From assembly GCA_965214435.1 (NCBI GenBank), contig OZ243960.1, positions 992,001-1,056,000 of the forward strand: a stretch of DNA of 64,000 nucleotides. The letters are read 5' to 3'. A model generated the notes under the pieces. The model did no database searches and was not told the origin of the DNA. It saw nothing but the letters and a program-made list of their open reading frames with translations. The DNA is from Rubrobacter_A sp965214435. GTDB lineage: Bacteria; Actinomycetota; Rubrobacteria; Rubrobacterales; Rubrobacteraceae. Below are positions 16,691-25,194 of this stretch, one piece after another (the first letter of the stretch is position 1; every line of letters starts with the position of its first letter). The translations under genes were made by a program, and so were the position numbers.

Positions 16691-17659
16691 CTACCCGCCC
16701 TGCACCAGCAGCAACAAAACCCCGACCCAGGCGATGTTCACGAGTGCGAGCGGCAACAGGTACTTCCACGACGCGGCCATTAGCTGGTCGAGGCGCGCCC
16801 GCACCGAGAGCCGCCGCACGGAGACCATCGCCGCGATTACGGCCAAGAGCTTTAGGACGAACCACAGCGCGGGCGGTAGGACGGGGCCAAGCCAGCCGCC
16901 CAGGAAGACGACCACCACGAGACTTGCCAGGGCGAGTATCAGGGAGAGGTGGGCGAGCTTGAAGAGGGCGAGGCGTGGCCCGGTGTACTCCCCGAAGACG
17001 CCGCCGGCGAGTTCGGTGTCGGTGTCGGCGAGGTCGAACGGGGCCCAGAAACCGACGGCGAACGCGGAGATAAAGAAGATAATGAAGCCCAGCGGCTGGA
17101 AGATTATGTTCCAGGTGTATTCCGCCTGGCTCTCGACGATGGCTACCGTGGAGAGGCTGCCGGCGACCATCGAGGCGGAGATGGTCGTAATGGCGAAGGG
17201 CATCTCGTAGGAGATCATCTGCCCCACAAACCGCATTGACCCGAGCACCCCACCCCGACTGTGCGATCCCCAGCCGGCCATAAGCAGCGCTATGGCGACC
17301 TGGGCGATAACCGCCTGGAAGAACAAGATGCCGGTAGCGAGGTCCGCCGCCACCCACCCCGGCGCTACCGGTATGACCACGACTGCGAGCAACACCGAGG
17401 CGAAGAGGTAGACCGGGCCGAGCGGATAGAGGCTGCGGTCCCTGTACCCCGGAACCACGTCCTCCTTGCCGAGCAGCCGGACGGTCTCGAAAACCGGCCT
17501 CGCGAACGAGTCTCGGGTAAGGATACCCCGCAACTCCTGCCCGGCGAGCCGCAGATTCATCATCCGGTCCAGGACCGCTATTACATAGGCCCCGAGCAAC
17601 AGCGCCCCGACGACCGCGAGAGCCGTGAGGACCGCGCTACCCACCCGAACCTCCGGCAT
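16691..17659 (-). CDS. nuoH: NADH-quinone oxidoreductase-like subunit H
   Basis: 322 residues, 8 or so helices. Family landmarks: LLGKEDVVP (the KED loop after TM1), GSMRFVGQMISYEMPFA with the conserved QxxSYE, and WAPFDLADTDTELAGGVFGEYTG, matching the APFDLPEAE...EYSG quinone-channel loop. In complex I NuoH forms the quinone tunnel together with NuoB and NuoD. Its start overlaps the end of the NuoB/NuoD-like gene by 23 nt. The loop acidic residues are partly altered compared with standard NuoH (DLADTD for DLPEAE). Confidence 0.92.
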   Translation of the reverse strand: MPEVRVGSAVLTALAVVGALLLGAYVIAVLDRMMNLRLAGQELRGILTRDSFARPVFETVRLLGKEDVVPGYRDRSLYPLGPVYLFASVLLAVVVIPVAPGWVAADLATGILFFQAVIAQVAIALLMAGWGSHSRGGVLGSMRFVGQMISYEMPFAITTISASMVAGSLSTVAIVESQAEYTWNIIFQPLGFIIFFISAFAVGFWAPFDLADTDTELAGGVFGEYTGPRLALFKLAHLSLILALASLVVVVFLGGWLGPVLPPALWFVLKLLAVIAAMVSVRRLSVRARLDQLMAASWKYLLPLALVNIAWVGVLLLLVQGG

Positions 17660-19127
17660 CCGCGTTCATGCGTTCCACGCTCGTGTCCATCTCTTCGGGG
17701 GAGAGGTCGAGGCTCCACACGGTAGTTATAGCGTCTGAGATCGAGACGCCGTAGATGAGGCCCGCCAGAAGCTCCGCATTGACCGCCGACGGCAGGCTCG
17801 GATGGAACTCCTCTACCTGACCGTCCCGGACGGATAATGTAGCCTCTGCCCGTCCGCGGGGCATCTCCAGAATAGCCCGTCCCGTACCGGACGCCGCCCG
17901 GAGTGCCGCGGTCCCGGCCGACGCCCGCGGCAGCGCGATCTCCGCGAGCCGCAGCGACTGCTCGACTTCCCGCAGGCGGACTTCGTAGCGGGCCAGCGCG
18001 TCATCCCACTCTCCGAGCACCGGCTCGAAGCCGAGGTCTTCGTAGTCCTTATCGTCGAGCCGGTCGTCAGTCTCTACGCCGGAAGCCCGGGCTACCGGAC
18101 CAACCGCGCCAGAGTCTTTCCCTACTACCGCGAGTCCTTCGAGTCGGTAGGGGAGCAGGCTGCCCCGCCGCTCCAAGAAGTTCTGGGCTTTTTGCAGGCC
18201 GTTCCTTACGGCTACAAAGTCTATCTCCGGGAGCCCGCCGCTCTGTGCGACGAGCCCGCCCGGTACCATCCGGACGTTCCACAAAGCCGGGAGCAGCGGG
18301 TGGCGGGCGGTGAGGGCGTGTTCGGCCGCCGCTTCGACGCCGAGTATCCGGGCAAAGCCGGAGAGCCAGAGCAGGTGACTTGAAGCCCGCTCCAGCTCTC
18401 GCAGGTAGATCCTGGCATACCTCACGCCCTCCGGGACCTCCGTACCGCAGGCGTCCTCCAGCGCCCGGGCGTAGATCAGCGCATTCGATACGGGCGCGCG
18501 AGGGTCAAGCCACCGCAGAGCCTCCGCCGCTGCCCCCGGTCCCCGGCGTGTCGTTTCCCGGACTATCTCGCGGTCCGTGTATCCTCCGACAAGCTCCGTT
18601 TCGGCTACCAGGTCTCCGTCGAGCGTGACGGTGAGGCCGAGGCCGCCAGGGGTAGCCGGGTGCACCGGGCCGAGCTGTGTCGGGAGCCACTCCAGCATGA
18701 GACCGTCCTCGCTCTCGCCGGAAGGTCCCATGCCAAGCTCGTCTTCGTCTTGCTCTTCTACACTGGCAGGTGGCGCGCCCTCGTAGCCGTCCGCCACCCG
18801 CCGCCGCAGTGTCGCGACCGCCTCTTCTAGCCCTGCATCGTCGAGCCCGGCGGTCTCGTCTACGGGGACCGGAAGCTCCCCTGAACCGAGAGCTATCGTG
18901 TAGTGGGGGCGGGGTATCTCCGCGTGGACGCGCGAGAGCGGCTCCCGCAGCTCCTCCGGGACCGGACCGAGCACGAGTAGCAGGTCGGCGTGGCGAGGGT
19001 TTGCGACTTGCTCCAGACCGACATCCTGCGCCGCGGCGTCGAGGCCGAGGGTCTCTAGCGCGTAGCCGCCACCGGGGAACTCGAAGAACTTGAGGTTCGC
19101 GCTCCGGATGCGCCGGAGTAGGTTCAT
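17637..19127 (-). CDS. Fused NuoB-like/NuoD-like protein lacking FeS ligands
   Basis: 496 residues from ATG 19127 (TAATG overlap with nuoA). Residues about 10-112 match NuoB in order: FEFPGGGYALET stands where NuoB has FGTSCCALEM, LLLVLGPVPEELREPL matches the thioredoxin-like strand, and TIALGSGELP replaces the GSCANC loop. All four FeS cysteines are gone; the only Cys in the protein is residue 227. After an acidic linker (about 115-140), LGPVHPATPGGLGL starts a NuoD-like domain (standard GPQHPSTHGVLRL), with RELERASSHLLWLSGFARILG further on. The quinone-site His of the THG motif is Pro. NuoC is absent. The role must be structural or non-redox unless another FeS partner exists. Confidence 0.85.
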   Translation of the reverse strand: MNLLRRIRSANLKFFEFPGGGYALETLGLDAAAQDVGLEQVANPRHADLLLVLGPVPEELREPLSRVHAEIPRPHYTIALGSGELPVPVDETAGLDDAGLEEAVATLRRRVADGYEGAPPASVEEQDEDELGMGPSGESEDGLMLEWLPTQLGPVHPATPGGLGLTVTLDGDLVAETELVGGYTDREIVRETTRRGPGAAAEALRWLDPRAPVSNALIYARALEDACGTEVPEGVRYARIYLRELERASSHLLWLSGFARILGVEAAAEHALTARHPLLPALWNVRMVPGGLVAQSGGLPEIDFVAVRNGLQKAQNFLERRGSLLPYRLEGLAVVGKDSGAVGPVARASGVETDDRLDDKDYEDLGFEPVLGEWDDALARYEVRLREVEQSLRLAEIALPRASAGTAALRAASGTGRAILEMPRGRAEATLSVRDGQVEEFHPSLPSAVNAELLAGLIYGVSISDAITTVWSLDLSPEEMDTSVERMNADAGGSGG

Positions 19128-19483
19128 TACGAGTAGTCCAGCGCCCGCTCGCGCCAGGCGTAGGCGATGCCGATGGACAGGATCGCGAGGAACATCCCCA
19201 TCTCCGCGAGCGCCTTTAACCCGAGCGACGTGTAGACCACGGCCCAGGGATACATGTAGACCATCTCCATGTCGAAGGCCAGGAAAAGGAGGGCCAGGGT
19301 GTAGTACCGGGCGTGGAACTGCACCCACGCGAACGACGCAGGCTTCTCGCCGCCCTCGAACTGGTCGCCCTTTTTCGGTTCCGGGACCGGGCTACGGAAA
19401 AGATGGCCGAAGATCAGGAACAGAGCCCCGACCGTCAGACCAACGATCAAGAACCCTCCCAAAACTACGTACTGTCCGCCCAC
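19127..19483 (-). CDS. nuoA: NADH-quinone oxidoreductase-like subunit A
   Basis: 118 residues, three helices, GTG start behind GGAGGAAG. The diagnostic stretch FHARYYTLALLFLAFDMEMV then YMYPWAVVY matches NuoA (RFYLVAILFIIFDVEVAFLYPW). The loop that normally carries a conserved cysteine (YECG) is FEGG here, so this loop also lacks its Cys, in line with the cysteine loss in the NuoB-like partner. First gene of the operon; a C-rich motif lies in its promoter region (19521-19540). Confidence 0.92.
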   Translation of the reverse strand: MGGQYVVLGGFLIVGLTVGALFLIFGHLFRSPVPEPKKGDQFEGGEKPASFAWVQFHARYYTLALLFLAFDMEMVYMYPWAVVYTSLGLKALAEMGMFLAILSIGIAYAWRERALDYS

Positions 19484-19520
19484 AAACTTCCTCCAGCATC
19501 TATTTCAAGAGCATCTAGTG

Positions 19521-19540
19521 TATACCCCTACCCCCTATTT
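19521..19540 (-). promoter_or_regulatory. Candidate promoter/operator of the nuo-like operon
   Basis: On the minus strand TTGGAA is followed, 16 nt later, by TACACT; the spacer is ATAGGGGGTAGGGGTA. A closely related G-rich spacer lies before copA (23127-23146). The right half GGGGTAT resembles half of a CsoR-type copper operator. Function is inferred. Confidence 0.4.
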
Positions 19541-19647
19541 CCAAAACGGTTTGTAGCCAGGATATTTAAGACAAAGAATCTGCGAGCCGGACCAAAAGCT
19601 TTTCCCTGTCCGCCAAGTTACACTTTCAGTTCAAGATACGAAGAAGC

Positions 19648-20234
19648 CTACCACCACATCCCGCGGAGATTGATCTTGCCCTCGCGAGGCCAGTCCGTTA
19701 GTGGTGCGGTCGCTGGCAGGATCAGCGTCGGTCCTTCGGAGACCGTCCATTCCCCGCTACTCGGGTCGATCTCCTGAACCTTTTGATAGACTTGATGCCA
19801 ACCGACGCGCTCGTAGAACTTGACAACCTCCTCCTGGCATCCCAGATACCCGAAACTGGCCGGTGTTTCCACCCTCAGAACGTGCCGCAACCCGGCTGTC
19901 AACCGCCGTCCCAGCCCCTTCCCTCGCTGCTGAGGGTGTGTGGACCCCGCCTACTCCGGCGACCAGAACTTCCCGGTCGCCAACACCGATAAGGCGGCGC
20001 TCGAAGTTCAGGTGGGCCGCCAGGGTGCCGTCCGGCTCTTCCAGCCACAAAACGATGATCCGGTCGTCCGCCGTACCACGAAGCAGTACGGAAGATCTCG
20101 GCGTGCTCCGGGAAAGCGGCACACAATAACGCCGAGATGGCCGCGTGGTTGTTGGCCTGTAGCTCGGCTTCAGCGACGAGACGAAGCTGCAGTCCGTCGG
20201 CTGGTGATGGCGTCGTACCAACCCGCTCGGCCAT
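19648..20234 (-). pseudogene. GNAT acetyltransferase pseudogene with two frameshifts
   Basis: Three successive minus-strand frames give one continuous GNAT-like protein. Frame 1 runs to ASWYGGRPDHRF, frame 2 resumes at WLEEPDGTLAAHLNFERRL and continues to AGVGGVHT, and frame 3 has QQRGKGLGRRLTAGLRHVL, the acetyl-CoA loop, to the stop at 19648. The breaks fall at about 20030-20060 and 19920-19935. The reading order and motifs resemble NodA/AAC(2')-type acetyltransferases. No single frame can make the protein, so it is a pseudogene unless the sequence contains errors. Confidence 0.8.
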
Positions 20235-20240
20235 ACACTC

Positions 20241-20570
20241 CTATACTTTCAGGAAGCGTTCGACGGCGGTTAGAAGCTCCTCTATCTTCTCGTCGGCTTC
20301 GTCACCGTTTTCTATGGACCGGCGGACGCAGTACTCGGTGTGGTCTTTGAGGACCAGCAGTGCGACCCGCTCGGTCGCGGAGACGATGCTCGCTAGCTGG
20401 GTCAGGACGTCCACGCAGTAAGTGTCCTCGTCGAGCATCCTTTGTATGCCTCGCACCTGGCCTTCTATGCGCCGCAGGCGGTGCTGGAGCTTCTCCTTGT
20501 CGCCGGCTTTTATGTAGCCGTGTGGGGTAGGCTCCTGCGGAGTTCCTCCTGGTAATGCTTCTTTTTCCAC
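20241..20570 (-). CDS. csoR: CsoR-family copper-sensing repressor
   Basis: 109 residues from GTG, sharing one base with the copA stop. The all-helical DUF156 fold is evident (LQHRLRRIEGQVRGIQRML). The Cu(I) ligand set is Cys52, His77 and Cys81 (YCVDV and DHTEYC), the C-H-C pattern of copper CsoR proteins. Without copper it represses its operon; Cu(I) releases DNA. As the second gene of a copA-csoR operon it would autoregulate through the promoter in front of copA. Confidence 0.93.
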   Translation of the reverse strand: MEKEALPGGTPQEPTPHGYIKAGDKEKLQHRLRRIEGQVRGIQRMLDEDTYCVDVLTQLASIVSATERVALLVLKDHTEYCVRRSIENGDEADEKIEELLTAVERFLKV

Positions 20571-23080
20571 TACTGGATCTCCTTTCTCCGCAGCCGGAGG
20601 GCGTTGGTGACCACGGTAACAGACGATAGAGCCATCGCCGCCGCCGCCAGCATCGGGTTCAGGAAACCGTACTCCCCGAGGAACGGTTCCAGGGCCGCCG
20701 GGACCGTTCCGCCGGAGAAGAACGGGTAGAGAACGCCGGCCGCCACGGGTATGAGCAACACGTTGTAGGCAAAGGCCCAGAACAGATTCTGGCGGATGTT
20801 TCTTATGGTCGCCTTCGAGAGTTCCACGGCCCGGGCCACGCCCCGCACGTCGCCGGATATGAGCGTTATGTCCCCGGCTTCCATCGCGACGTCCGTGCCG
20901 GTGCCGATGGCGATGCCGACGTCGGCCTTCGCGAGCGCGGGGGCGTCGTTTATGCCATCCCCGACCATTCCGACTACTTTGCCTTCGTCCTGCAGGCGGG
21001 CGACTTCGGCGGCTTTGTCTTCCGGGCGGACCTCAGCGAGTACCCGGTCGATGTTTAGCTCGCGGGCCACGGCGTCCGCGGTGCGGCGGTCATCGCCGGT
21101 GATCATGGCTACCTCAAGCCCCAGGCCGTGCAGCCGCTCCACGGCCTCCCGCGACTCCTCCCGCACCGTATCCGCCACAGCCAGAAGCCCGGCAGGTTTT
21201 CCGTCAACCGCGACGAACACAGCCGTCTTGCCGAGCCCGGAAAGCTCCTCAGATTCCCTAGAAAGCCCGTTTTCCGAGACACCGGACTCCGACAGAAAGC
21301 GCCGGCTCCCGACCAGCACCTTGCGGTCCCCGACCCGGGCGGCGACCCCGGAGCCGGTCACGGACTCAAAGGCGGAGGCTCCGTCGGGGGATAATCCGCG
21401 CTCGACCGCCCCAGCGACGATGGCCGCGCCCAGTGGGTGCTCGCTGTCCTTTTCCGCGGCGGCGGCCAGGCTTAGAAGCTCGTCTTCGGGGAGGCCGTTC
21501 GTGGCTACCACGTCGGTAAGCTGCGGCTTGCCGCGGGTCAGGGTGCCGGTCTTGTCCAGGACGACGGTCGAGAGCTTGTGGGCTTCTTCGAGGACTTCGC
21601 CGCCTTTTATGAGAATGCCGGAGGCCGCGCCCCGCCCGGTGCCGACCATTATGGAGGTCGGGGTGGCGAGGCCCATGGCGCACGGGCAGGCGATTATTAG
21701 CACGGCCACGAGGTTCAGGAGCGCGAGCGTGAACGCCGGCTCCGGGCCGAATACGAGCCACACGGCGAAGGTGATGGCGGCGAGGACCAGGACTATCGGA
21801 ACGAAGACGCCGCTTATCCGGTCGGCGAGCCGCTGTATCGGGGCTTTTGAGCCCTGAGCCTCCTCGACCATCGAGATGATCCGGCTGAGGGCCGTGTCTC
21901 TACCTACCCTGGTCGCTTCCACACGCAGGGAGCCGGTGGTATTGATGGTCGCGCCAACGACCTCGTCGCCTTCGCGCTTGGTAACCGGGATAGGCTCGCC
22001 GGAGATCATGGCTTCATCGACCGCCGACTCCCCGGAGACGACCCTCCCGTCTACCGGCACCTTCTCGCCCGGCCGCACGACGACCACGTCCCCGACCGCA
22101 ACATCCTCTACCGGGACGTCTAGCTCCTCGCCGCCTCTAACTACCCGGGCGTCCCGTGCTCCGAGCCCGGCGAGCTTCTTTAGAGCCTCGTTGGTCCGGC
22201 CTTTAGCCCGCATCTCCAGCAGGCGTCCGAGCAGGATGAGCGTAATAATGACCGCCGAGGTATCGAAGTACACCCCGGCTCGCGTCCCGTCCGCAAAGAG
22301 TTGCGGGGCTACCGTGGCGACCAGGCTGTAGAGGTAGGCGGCGCTGGTCCCGACCACGACCAGGGTATTCATGTTCGCCTGCCCGTGCCGGAGCGCCCCC
22401 CACGCGCCCTTGTAGAACCTCCGCCCGGACCAGAACTGCACCGGGGTCGCGAGCAGCAAGAGCCCCACGTTCAGTACCGGCAACGCCAGCGGTATCGTAA
22501 CGCCGAGCATGTGCGGCAAACTGCCAATGAGTATGAGGATGGTTAAAACCGCCGCGAAGATAAAGTCTTTCTTTAAAGCCTTGTACGCCTCTTCGTGGGC
22601 ATCGTCCGTAGTGTCGGCCTCGGGGGAATCTTCTGTAACGGTCCCGTACCCGGCGTCCTCGACGGCCTTCTCCAGGTCCCGGATGCTCGTAGTCCCGGCC
22701 AGAAAGCGCACGCTGGCCTTCTCGGTCGCAAGGTTCACGTGCACGTCCGTAACCCCCGGCATCTCCCGCAACGCGCCCTCGACCGAGGATACGCAACCGG
22801 CACAGCTCATCCCCACGATCCCGAAGCTCGCGTTCTCGACCCCGACGCCGTACCCGGCATCTTCGACCGCCTCCGCGAGTCTCCCGGGACCGGTTACCTC
22901 CGGGTCGTAGGCCACGGTCGCTTTGCCGGTAGCGAGGTTGACGTTCGCATCCTCAACCCCCGGCTCTCCCGACAGTGCCTTCTCCACGTTCCCGACACAG
23001 CTCGCGCACGACAGTCCGCTCACGGGCAACGTAACGTTCGCGTTACCCTCACTTCTACTGCTCCGAACGTTGTTTTCCAC
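20570..23080 (-). CDS. copA: Copper-translocating P1B-type ATPase
   Basis: 836 residues from GTG behind GGAGG. Two heavy-metal-associated domains carry CASC (Cys25, Cys28) and CAGC (Cys93, Cys96). The membrane CPC motif is in IIACPCAMGLATPTS, phosphorylation occurs at Asp of LDKTGTLTRGK, and GDGINDAPALAKADVGIAIG is the hinge motif. It exports Cu(I) from the cytoplasm. Full length for the family with eight predicted helices. Together with csoR it forms a copper-resistance operon. Confidence 0.97.
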   Translation of the reverse strand: MENNVRSSRSEGNANVTLPVSGLSCASCVGNVEKALSGEPGVEDANVNLATGKATVAYDPEVTGPGRLAEAVEDAGYGVGVENASFGIVGMSCAGCVSSVEGALREMPGVTDVHVNLATEKASVRFLAGTTSIRDLEKAVEDAGYGTVTEDSPEADTTDDAHEEAYKALKKDFIFAAVLTILILIGSLPHMLGVTIPLALPVLNVGLLLLATPVQFWSGRRFYKGAWGALRHGQANMNTLVVVGTSAAYLYSLVATVAPQLFADGTRAGVYFDTSAVIITLILLGRLLEMRAKGRTNEALKKLAGLGARDARVVRGGEELDVPVEDVAVGDVVVVRPGEKVPVDGRVVSGESAVDEAMISGEPIPVTKREGDEVVGATINTTGSLRVEATRVGRDTALSRIISMVEEAQGSKAPIQRLADRISGVFVPIVLVLAAITFAVWLVFGPEPAFTLALLNLVAVLIIACPCAMGLATPTSIMVGTGRGAASGILIKGGEVLEEAHKLSTVVLDKTGTLTRGKPQLTDVVATNGLPEDELLSLAAAAEKDSEHPLGAAIVAGAVERGLSPDGASAFESVTGSGVAARVGDRKVLVGSRRFLSESGVSENGLSRESEELSGLGKTAVFVAVDGKPAGLLAVADTVREESREAVERLHGLGLEVAMITGDDRRTADAVARELNIDRVLAEVRPEDKAAEVARLQDEGKVVGMVGDGINDAPALAKADVGIAIGTGTDVAMEAGDITLISGDVRGVARAVELSKATIRNIRQNLFWAFAYNVLLIPVAAGVLYPFFSGGTVPAALEPFLGEYGFLNPMLAAAAMALSSVTVVTNALRLRRKEIQ

Positions 23081-23126
23081 GCACGCTACCTCCGCCGGCT
23101 ACCGGACATGTGTTTCTAAACTATAG

Positions 23127-23146
23127 CATACCCCCCTACCCTATAT
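23127..23146 (-). promoter_or_regulatory. Candidate CsoR operator/promoter of copA-csoR
   Basis: The minus strand reads ATAGGGTAGGGGGGTAT followed closely by GCTATAGT, placing a G-rich element next to a -10-like TATAGT. The GGGGGTAT end matches half of known CsoR sites (such as TACCCTACGGGGGTAT of Bacillus); the other half does not invert. It is 47-66 bp before the copA start. Confidence 0.55.
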
Positions 23147-23192
23147 AGAAGATGGTAGTGGAGTGTTCAGCGGGTGCGGGCGGTCTTTCCAG

Positions 23193-23408
23193 TCAGCGCT
23201 TGCGGGTATCGCTGAGGATGTTGGAGATCTCCGCTATAAGGGATTCGCGTTTGTTTGGCGGGAGGTCTCTGGGGTGGATGGTTTGTTTATCTGACTGGAG
23301 GTTGCGGAGTTCCGCTTCCTCGGCGAGGTACTGGTCGATCAGGCGTACGATAGCGTCGACCTTTTCGCGCGGGAGGCCGTCGCCGCCGCGGGTCAGTCTG
23401 CTCCACAT
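23193..23408 (-). CDS. Small hypothetical helical protein
   Basis: 71 residues. Predicted helices with a central acidic/hydrophobic pattern (VDAIVRLIDQYLAEEAELRN) and no Cys or membrane segment. It stands alone between copA and a metallophosphoesterase gene, all on the minus strand. Function unknown; real coding is supported only by codon bias and isolation from other genes. Confidence 0.5.
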   Translation of the reverse strand: MWSRLTRGGDGLPREKVDAIVRLIDQYLAEEAELRNLQSDKQTIHPRDLPPNKRESLIAEISNILSDTRKR

Positions 23409-23468
23409 GCTGAAAGCCCTTTCCGGTGAGCTGGCGCTGTCACAGACAGATATTCTATACCGCCGGGG

Positions 23469-24308
23469 CTATCCGCGGGGAAAGACGCGCTCCTTTGAGG
23501 GGACAAAGCCTCGGGAGTCTCGCCAGGCGTAGGTGGTAATGCGGATCTCACGTTCCTTGGTCTCGACGAGGTTGAAGCTTGAGGGCCGTCCGGCGCGAAC
23601 CCGGTTGGAGATCGTCCCGGCGGTCGAGATCACAAGCCCCGGGGCCGTCTCTTCTACGGTGTGGACCGCCTCCTGGTGGTCGTGGCCGCAGAGGATCAGC
23701 TCGGTGCCCAGAGCCGCGAACGAGCGGAGAGCCTCGCGGGTGTTGGCGAGCCCGTGGCGGCCGGTAGACTCGCCCCTTATCGGGTTGTGGTGGATCATGA
23801 CTACCCGGATGGCCCCGGTATCGGCTTTCGCAAAAACTTGCTCGACCTTCAAGAGGTCCCGGTGCTTTACGTACCCGATCACACCGAGGTCCCGTACCCG
23901 CCGGGTTATGGAGCCCCGCGTGATGCCGTGCGCCGTATTTAGACCAGCTATGACCGCCCCCGGAACCTTCAGCGAAGGGTTCAGGTCGGGAGAGATATAC
24001 CGGGCGTAGCGCGAGTACTTGTACTCGTGCGCCCGGCGGCGCATAACGCCGAGGTTCCGCGCGACCGCCCCGAGCCACCGGACGTCGTGGTTGCCCGGTA
24101 TCATGATCACCGGCGCTGTCTTTCGGGCGACGTCCAGAAACCGCCGCGCCTGCTCGAACTCCGCGGGCGAGCACCGTTGCGTGAGGTCGCCGGAGACCGC
24201 GACCGCGTCCGGGGCGAGCGACTTTATGCTGCTTTTCAGGGACTCTAGCTGCTCGGCGACCGCCGGACGCCCGAAATGGAGGTCCGAGGTGTGCAGGATG
24301 CTGGTCAC
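23469..24308 (-). CDS. Calcineurin-like metallophosphoesterase
   Basis: 279 residues from GTG. The complete metal-binding series is visible: DLHFG, GDLTQR, GNHD (PGNHDVRW), MIHHNP and CGHDHQE. This matches cyclic-nucleotide phosphodiesterase-like or UDP-diacylglucosamine-type phosphoesterases; the substrate is unknown. The start is leaderless, with TAGAAT exactly 7 nt before the GTG. Confidence 0.88.
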   Translation of the reverse strand: MTSILHTSDLHFGRPAVAEQLESLKSSIKSLAPDAVAVSGDLTQRCSPAEFEQARRFLDVARKTAPVIMIPGNHDVRWLGAVARNLGVMRRRAHEYKYSRYARYISPDLNPSLKVPGAVIAGLNTAHGITRGSITRRVRDLGVIGYVKHRDLLKVEQVFAKADTGAIRVVMIHHNPIRGESTGRHGLANTREALRSFAALGTELILCGHDHQEAVHTVEETAPGLVISTAGTISNRVRAGRPSSFNLVETKEREIRITTYAWRDSRGFVPSKERVFPRG

Positions 24309-24315
24309 GGATTGA

Positions 24316-24321
24316 ATTCTA
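24316..24321 (-). promoter_or_regulatory. -10-like TAGAAT, 7 nt before the metallophosphoesterase start
   Basis: Minus strand TAGAAT, then TCAATCC, then GTG at 24308. No Shine-Dalgarno sequence is possible in a 7-nt gap beyond the -10 box, so the transcript should be leaderless. Confidence 0.55.
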
Positions 24322-24344
24322 CCCGAGCGGTACCACCCGAAAAA

Positions 24345-25145
24345 CTATCTGATCCCCGCCAGGAATTCGCCCAGAGCGTCGTTGAACCTCGCGGGTGCTT
24401 CGAGGTTCGAGAGGTGTGCGGCCCCGGAGAGGGTGACGTGGCGGGCGTCCGGTATGCTATCCGCCATCTCTCCCATGATCTCCGGATTCGAGATGTCATC
24501 TTCCTCCCCTCCAATAACCAGGGTCGGGACTCCTATCCCAGGGAGTAGCCCGGTTACGTCCGGGCGCTCGCGTAAGGCCCCGAGTGCCGCGACCACCCCG
24601 TCCGGGGAGCTTTCGAGCATCAGGTTCCGCACCCGTTCGACGAGCCGCGGGTTTTTCTCGCGGGTGTTTTCGGAGAGGAGACGCTCCATTTGGAGCGCCG
24701 GCAGTACCTCGACTCCCTCCTCGGCGACGCGCCGGACAGCGGTGTTCCGGGCTTCGCGAGCGTCCGCGTTGTCGGCGTCCGGGCGGGTGTTCGCGAGCAG
24801 CAGAGCGGATATCCTCTCTGGGAAAAGCCGCAGGGCTGCAAAGGCGACATACCCGCCCATCGAGATACCGCCGAGCACCACCCGCTCTAACCCTAAACGG
24901 TCCAGGAGACTCTGGATCTCAGCGGCGTAGTAGTCGACGTCCGGCTGGGCCGGGGCGTGCGGGGAGCGCCCGAAGCCCGGGTAGTCCGGGACGATAACGC
25001 GGCGAGAGCCGGAGAGGAAGTCTACCTGCGGCTCCCACATCTTGCCGTTCAGGGGAAACGCGTGCAGCAGGACTACCGGGTCGCCCGGACCTTCTCCCCG
25101 GTCCTGGTAGTAGATGTATCCATCGGCAGTCGTGCACTCCGCCAC
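24345..25145 (-). CDS. Alpha/beta hydrolase (3-oxoadipate enol-lactonase-like)
   Basis: 266 residues from GTG, behind AAAGGGG. LLHAFPLNGKMWEPQ and DYPGFGRS are the oxyanion and strand motifs, GGISMGGYVAFAALRLFPER carries the nucleophile Ser95, the acid is Asp in IGGEEDDIS and the base is His in SGAAHLSNLEAP. The pattern resembles PcaD-like enol-lactonases and broad esterases, but no beta-ketoadipate pathway genes are near, so the substrate is open. Divergent from the EamA gene. Confidence 0.83.
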   Translation of the reverse strand: MAECTTADGYIYYQDRGEGPGDPVVLLHAFPLNGKMWEPQVDFLSGSRRVIVPDYPGFGRSPHAPAQPDVDYYAAEIQSLLDRLGLERVVLGGISMGGYVAFAALRLFPERISALLLANTRPDADNADAREARNTAVRRVAEEGVEVLPALQMERLLSENTREKNPRLVERVRNLMLESSPDGVVAALGALRERPDVTGLLPGIGVPTLVIGGEEDDISNPEIMGEMADSIPDARHVTLSGAAHLSNLEAPARFNDALGEFLAGIR

Positions 25146-25181
25146 ATACGCCCCTTTCGGTCCAAGCCCGGCCGTCTACCC

Positions 25182-25187
25182 TAGAAT
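25182..25187 (+). promoter_or_regulatory. -10-like TAGAAT, 7 nt before the EamA start
   Basis: TAGAAT is followed by GGTGGTC and ATG 25195. The same CTAGAATGGTGG sequence occurs at 53814 before another start. It supports the ATG at 25195 rather than the ATG at 25186, which lies within the hexamer. Confidence 0.55.
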
Positions 25188-25194
25188 GGTGGTC

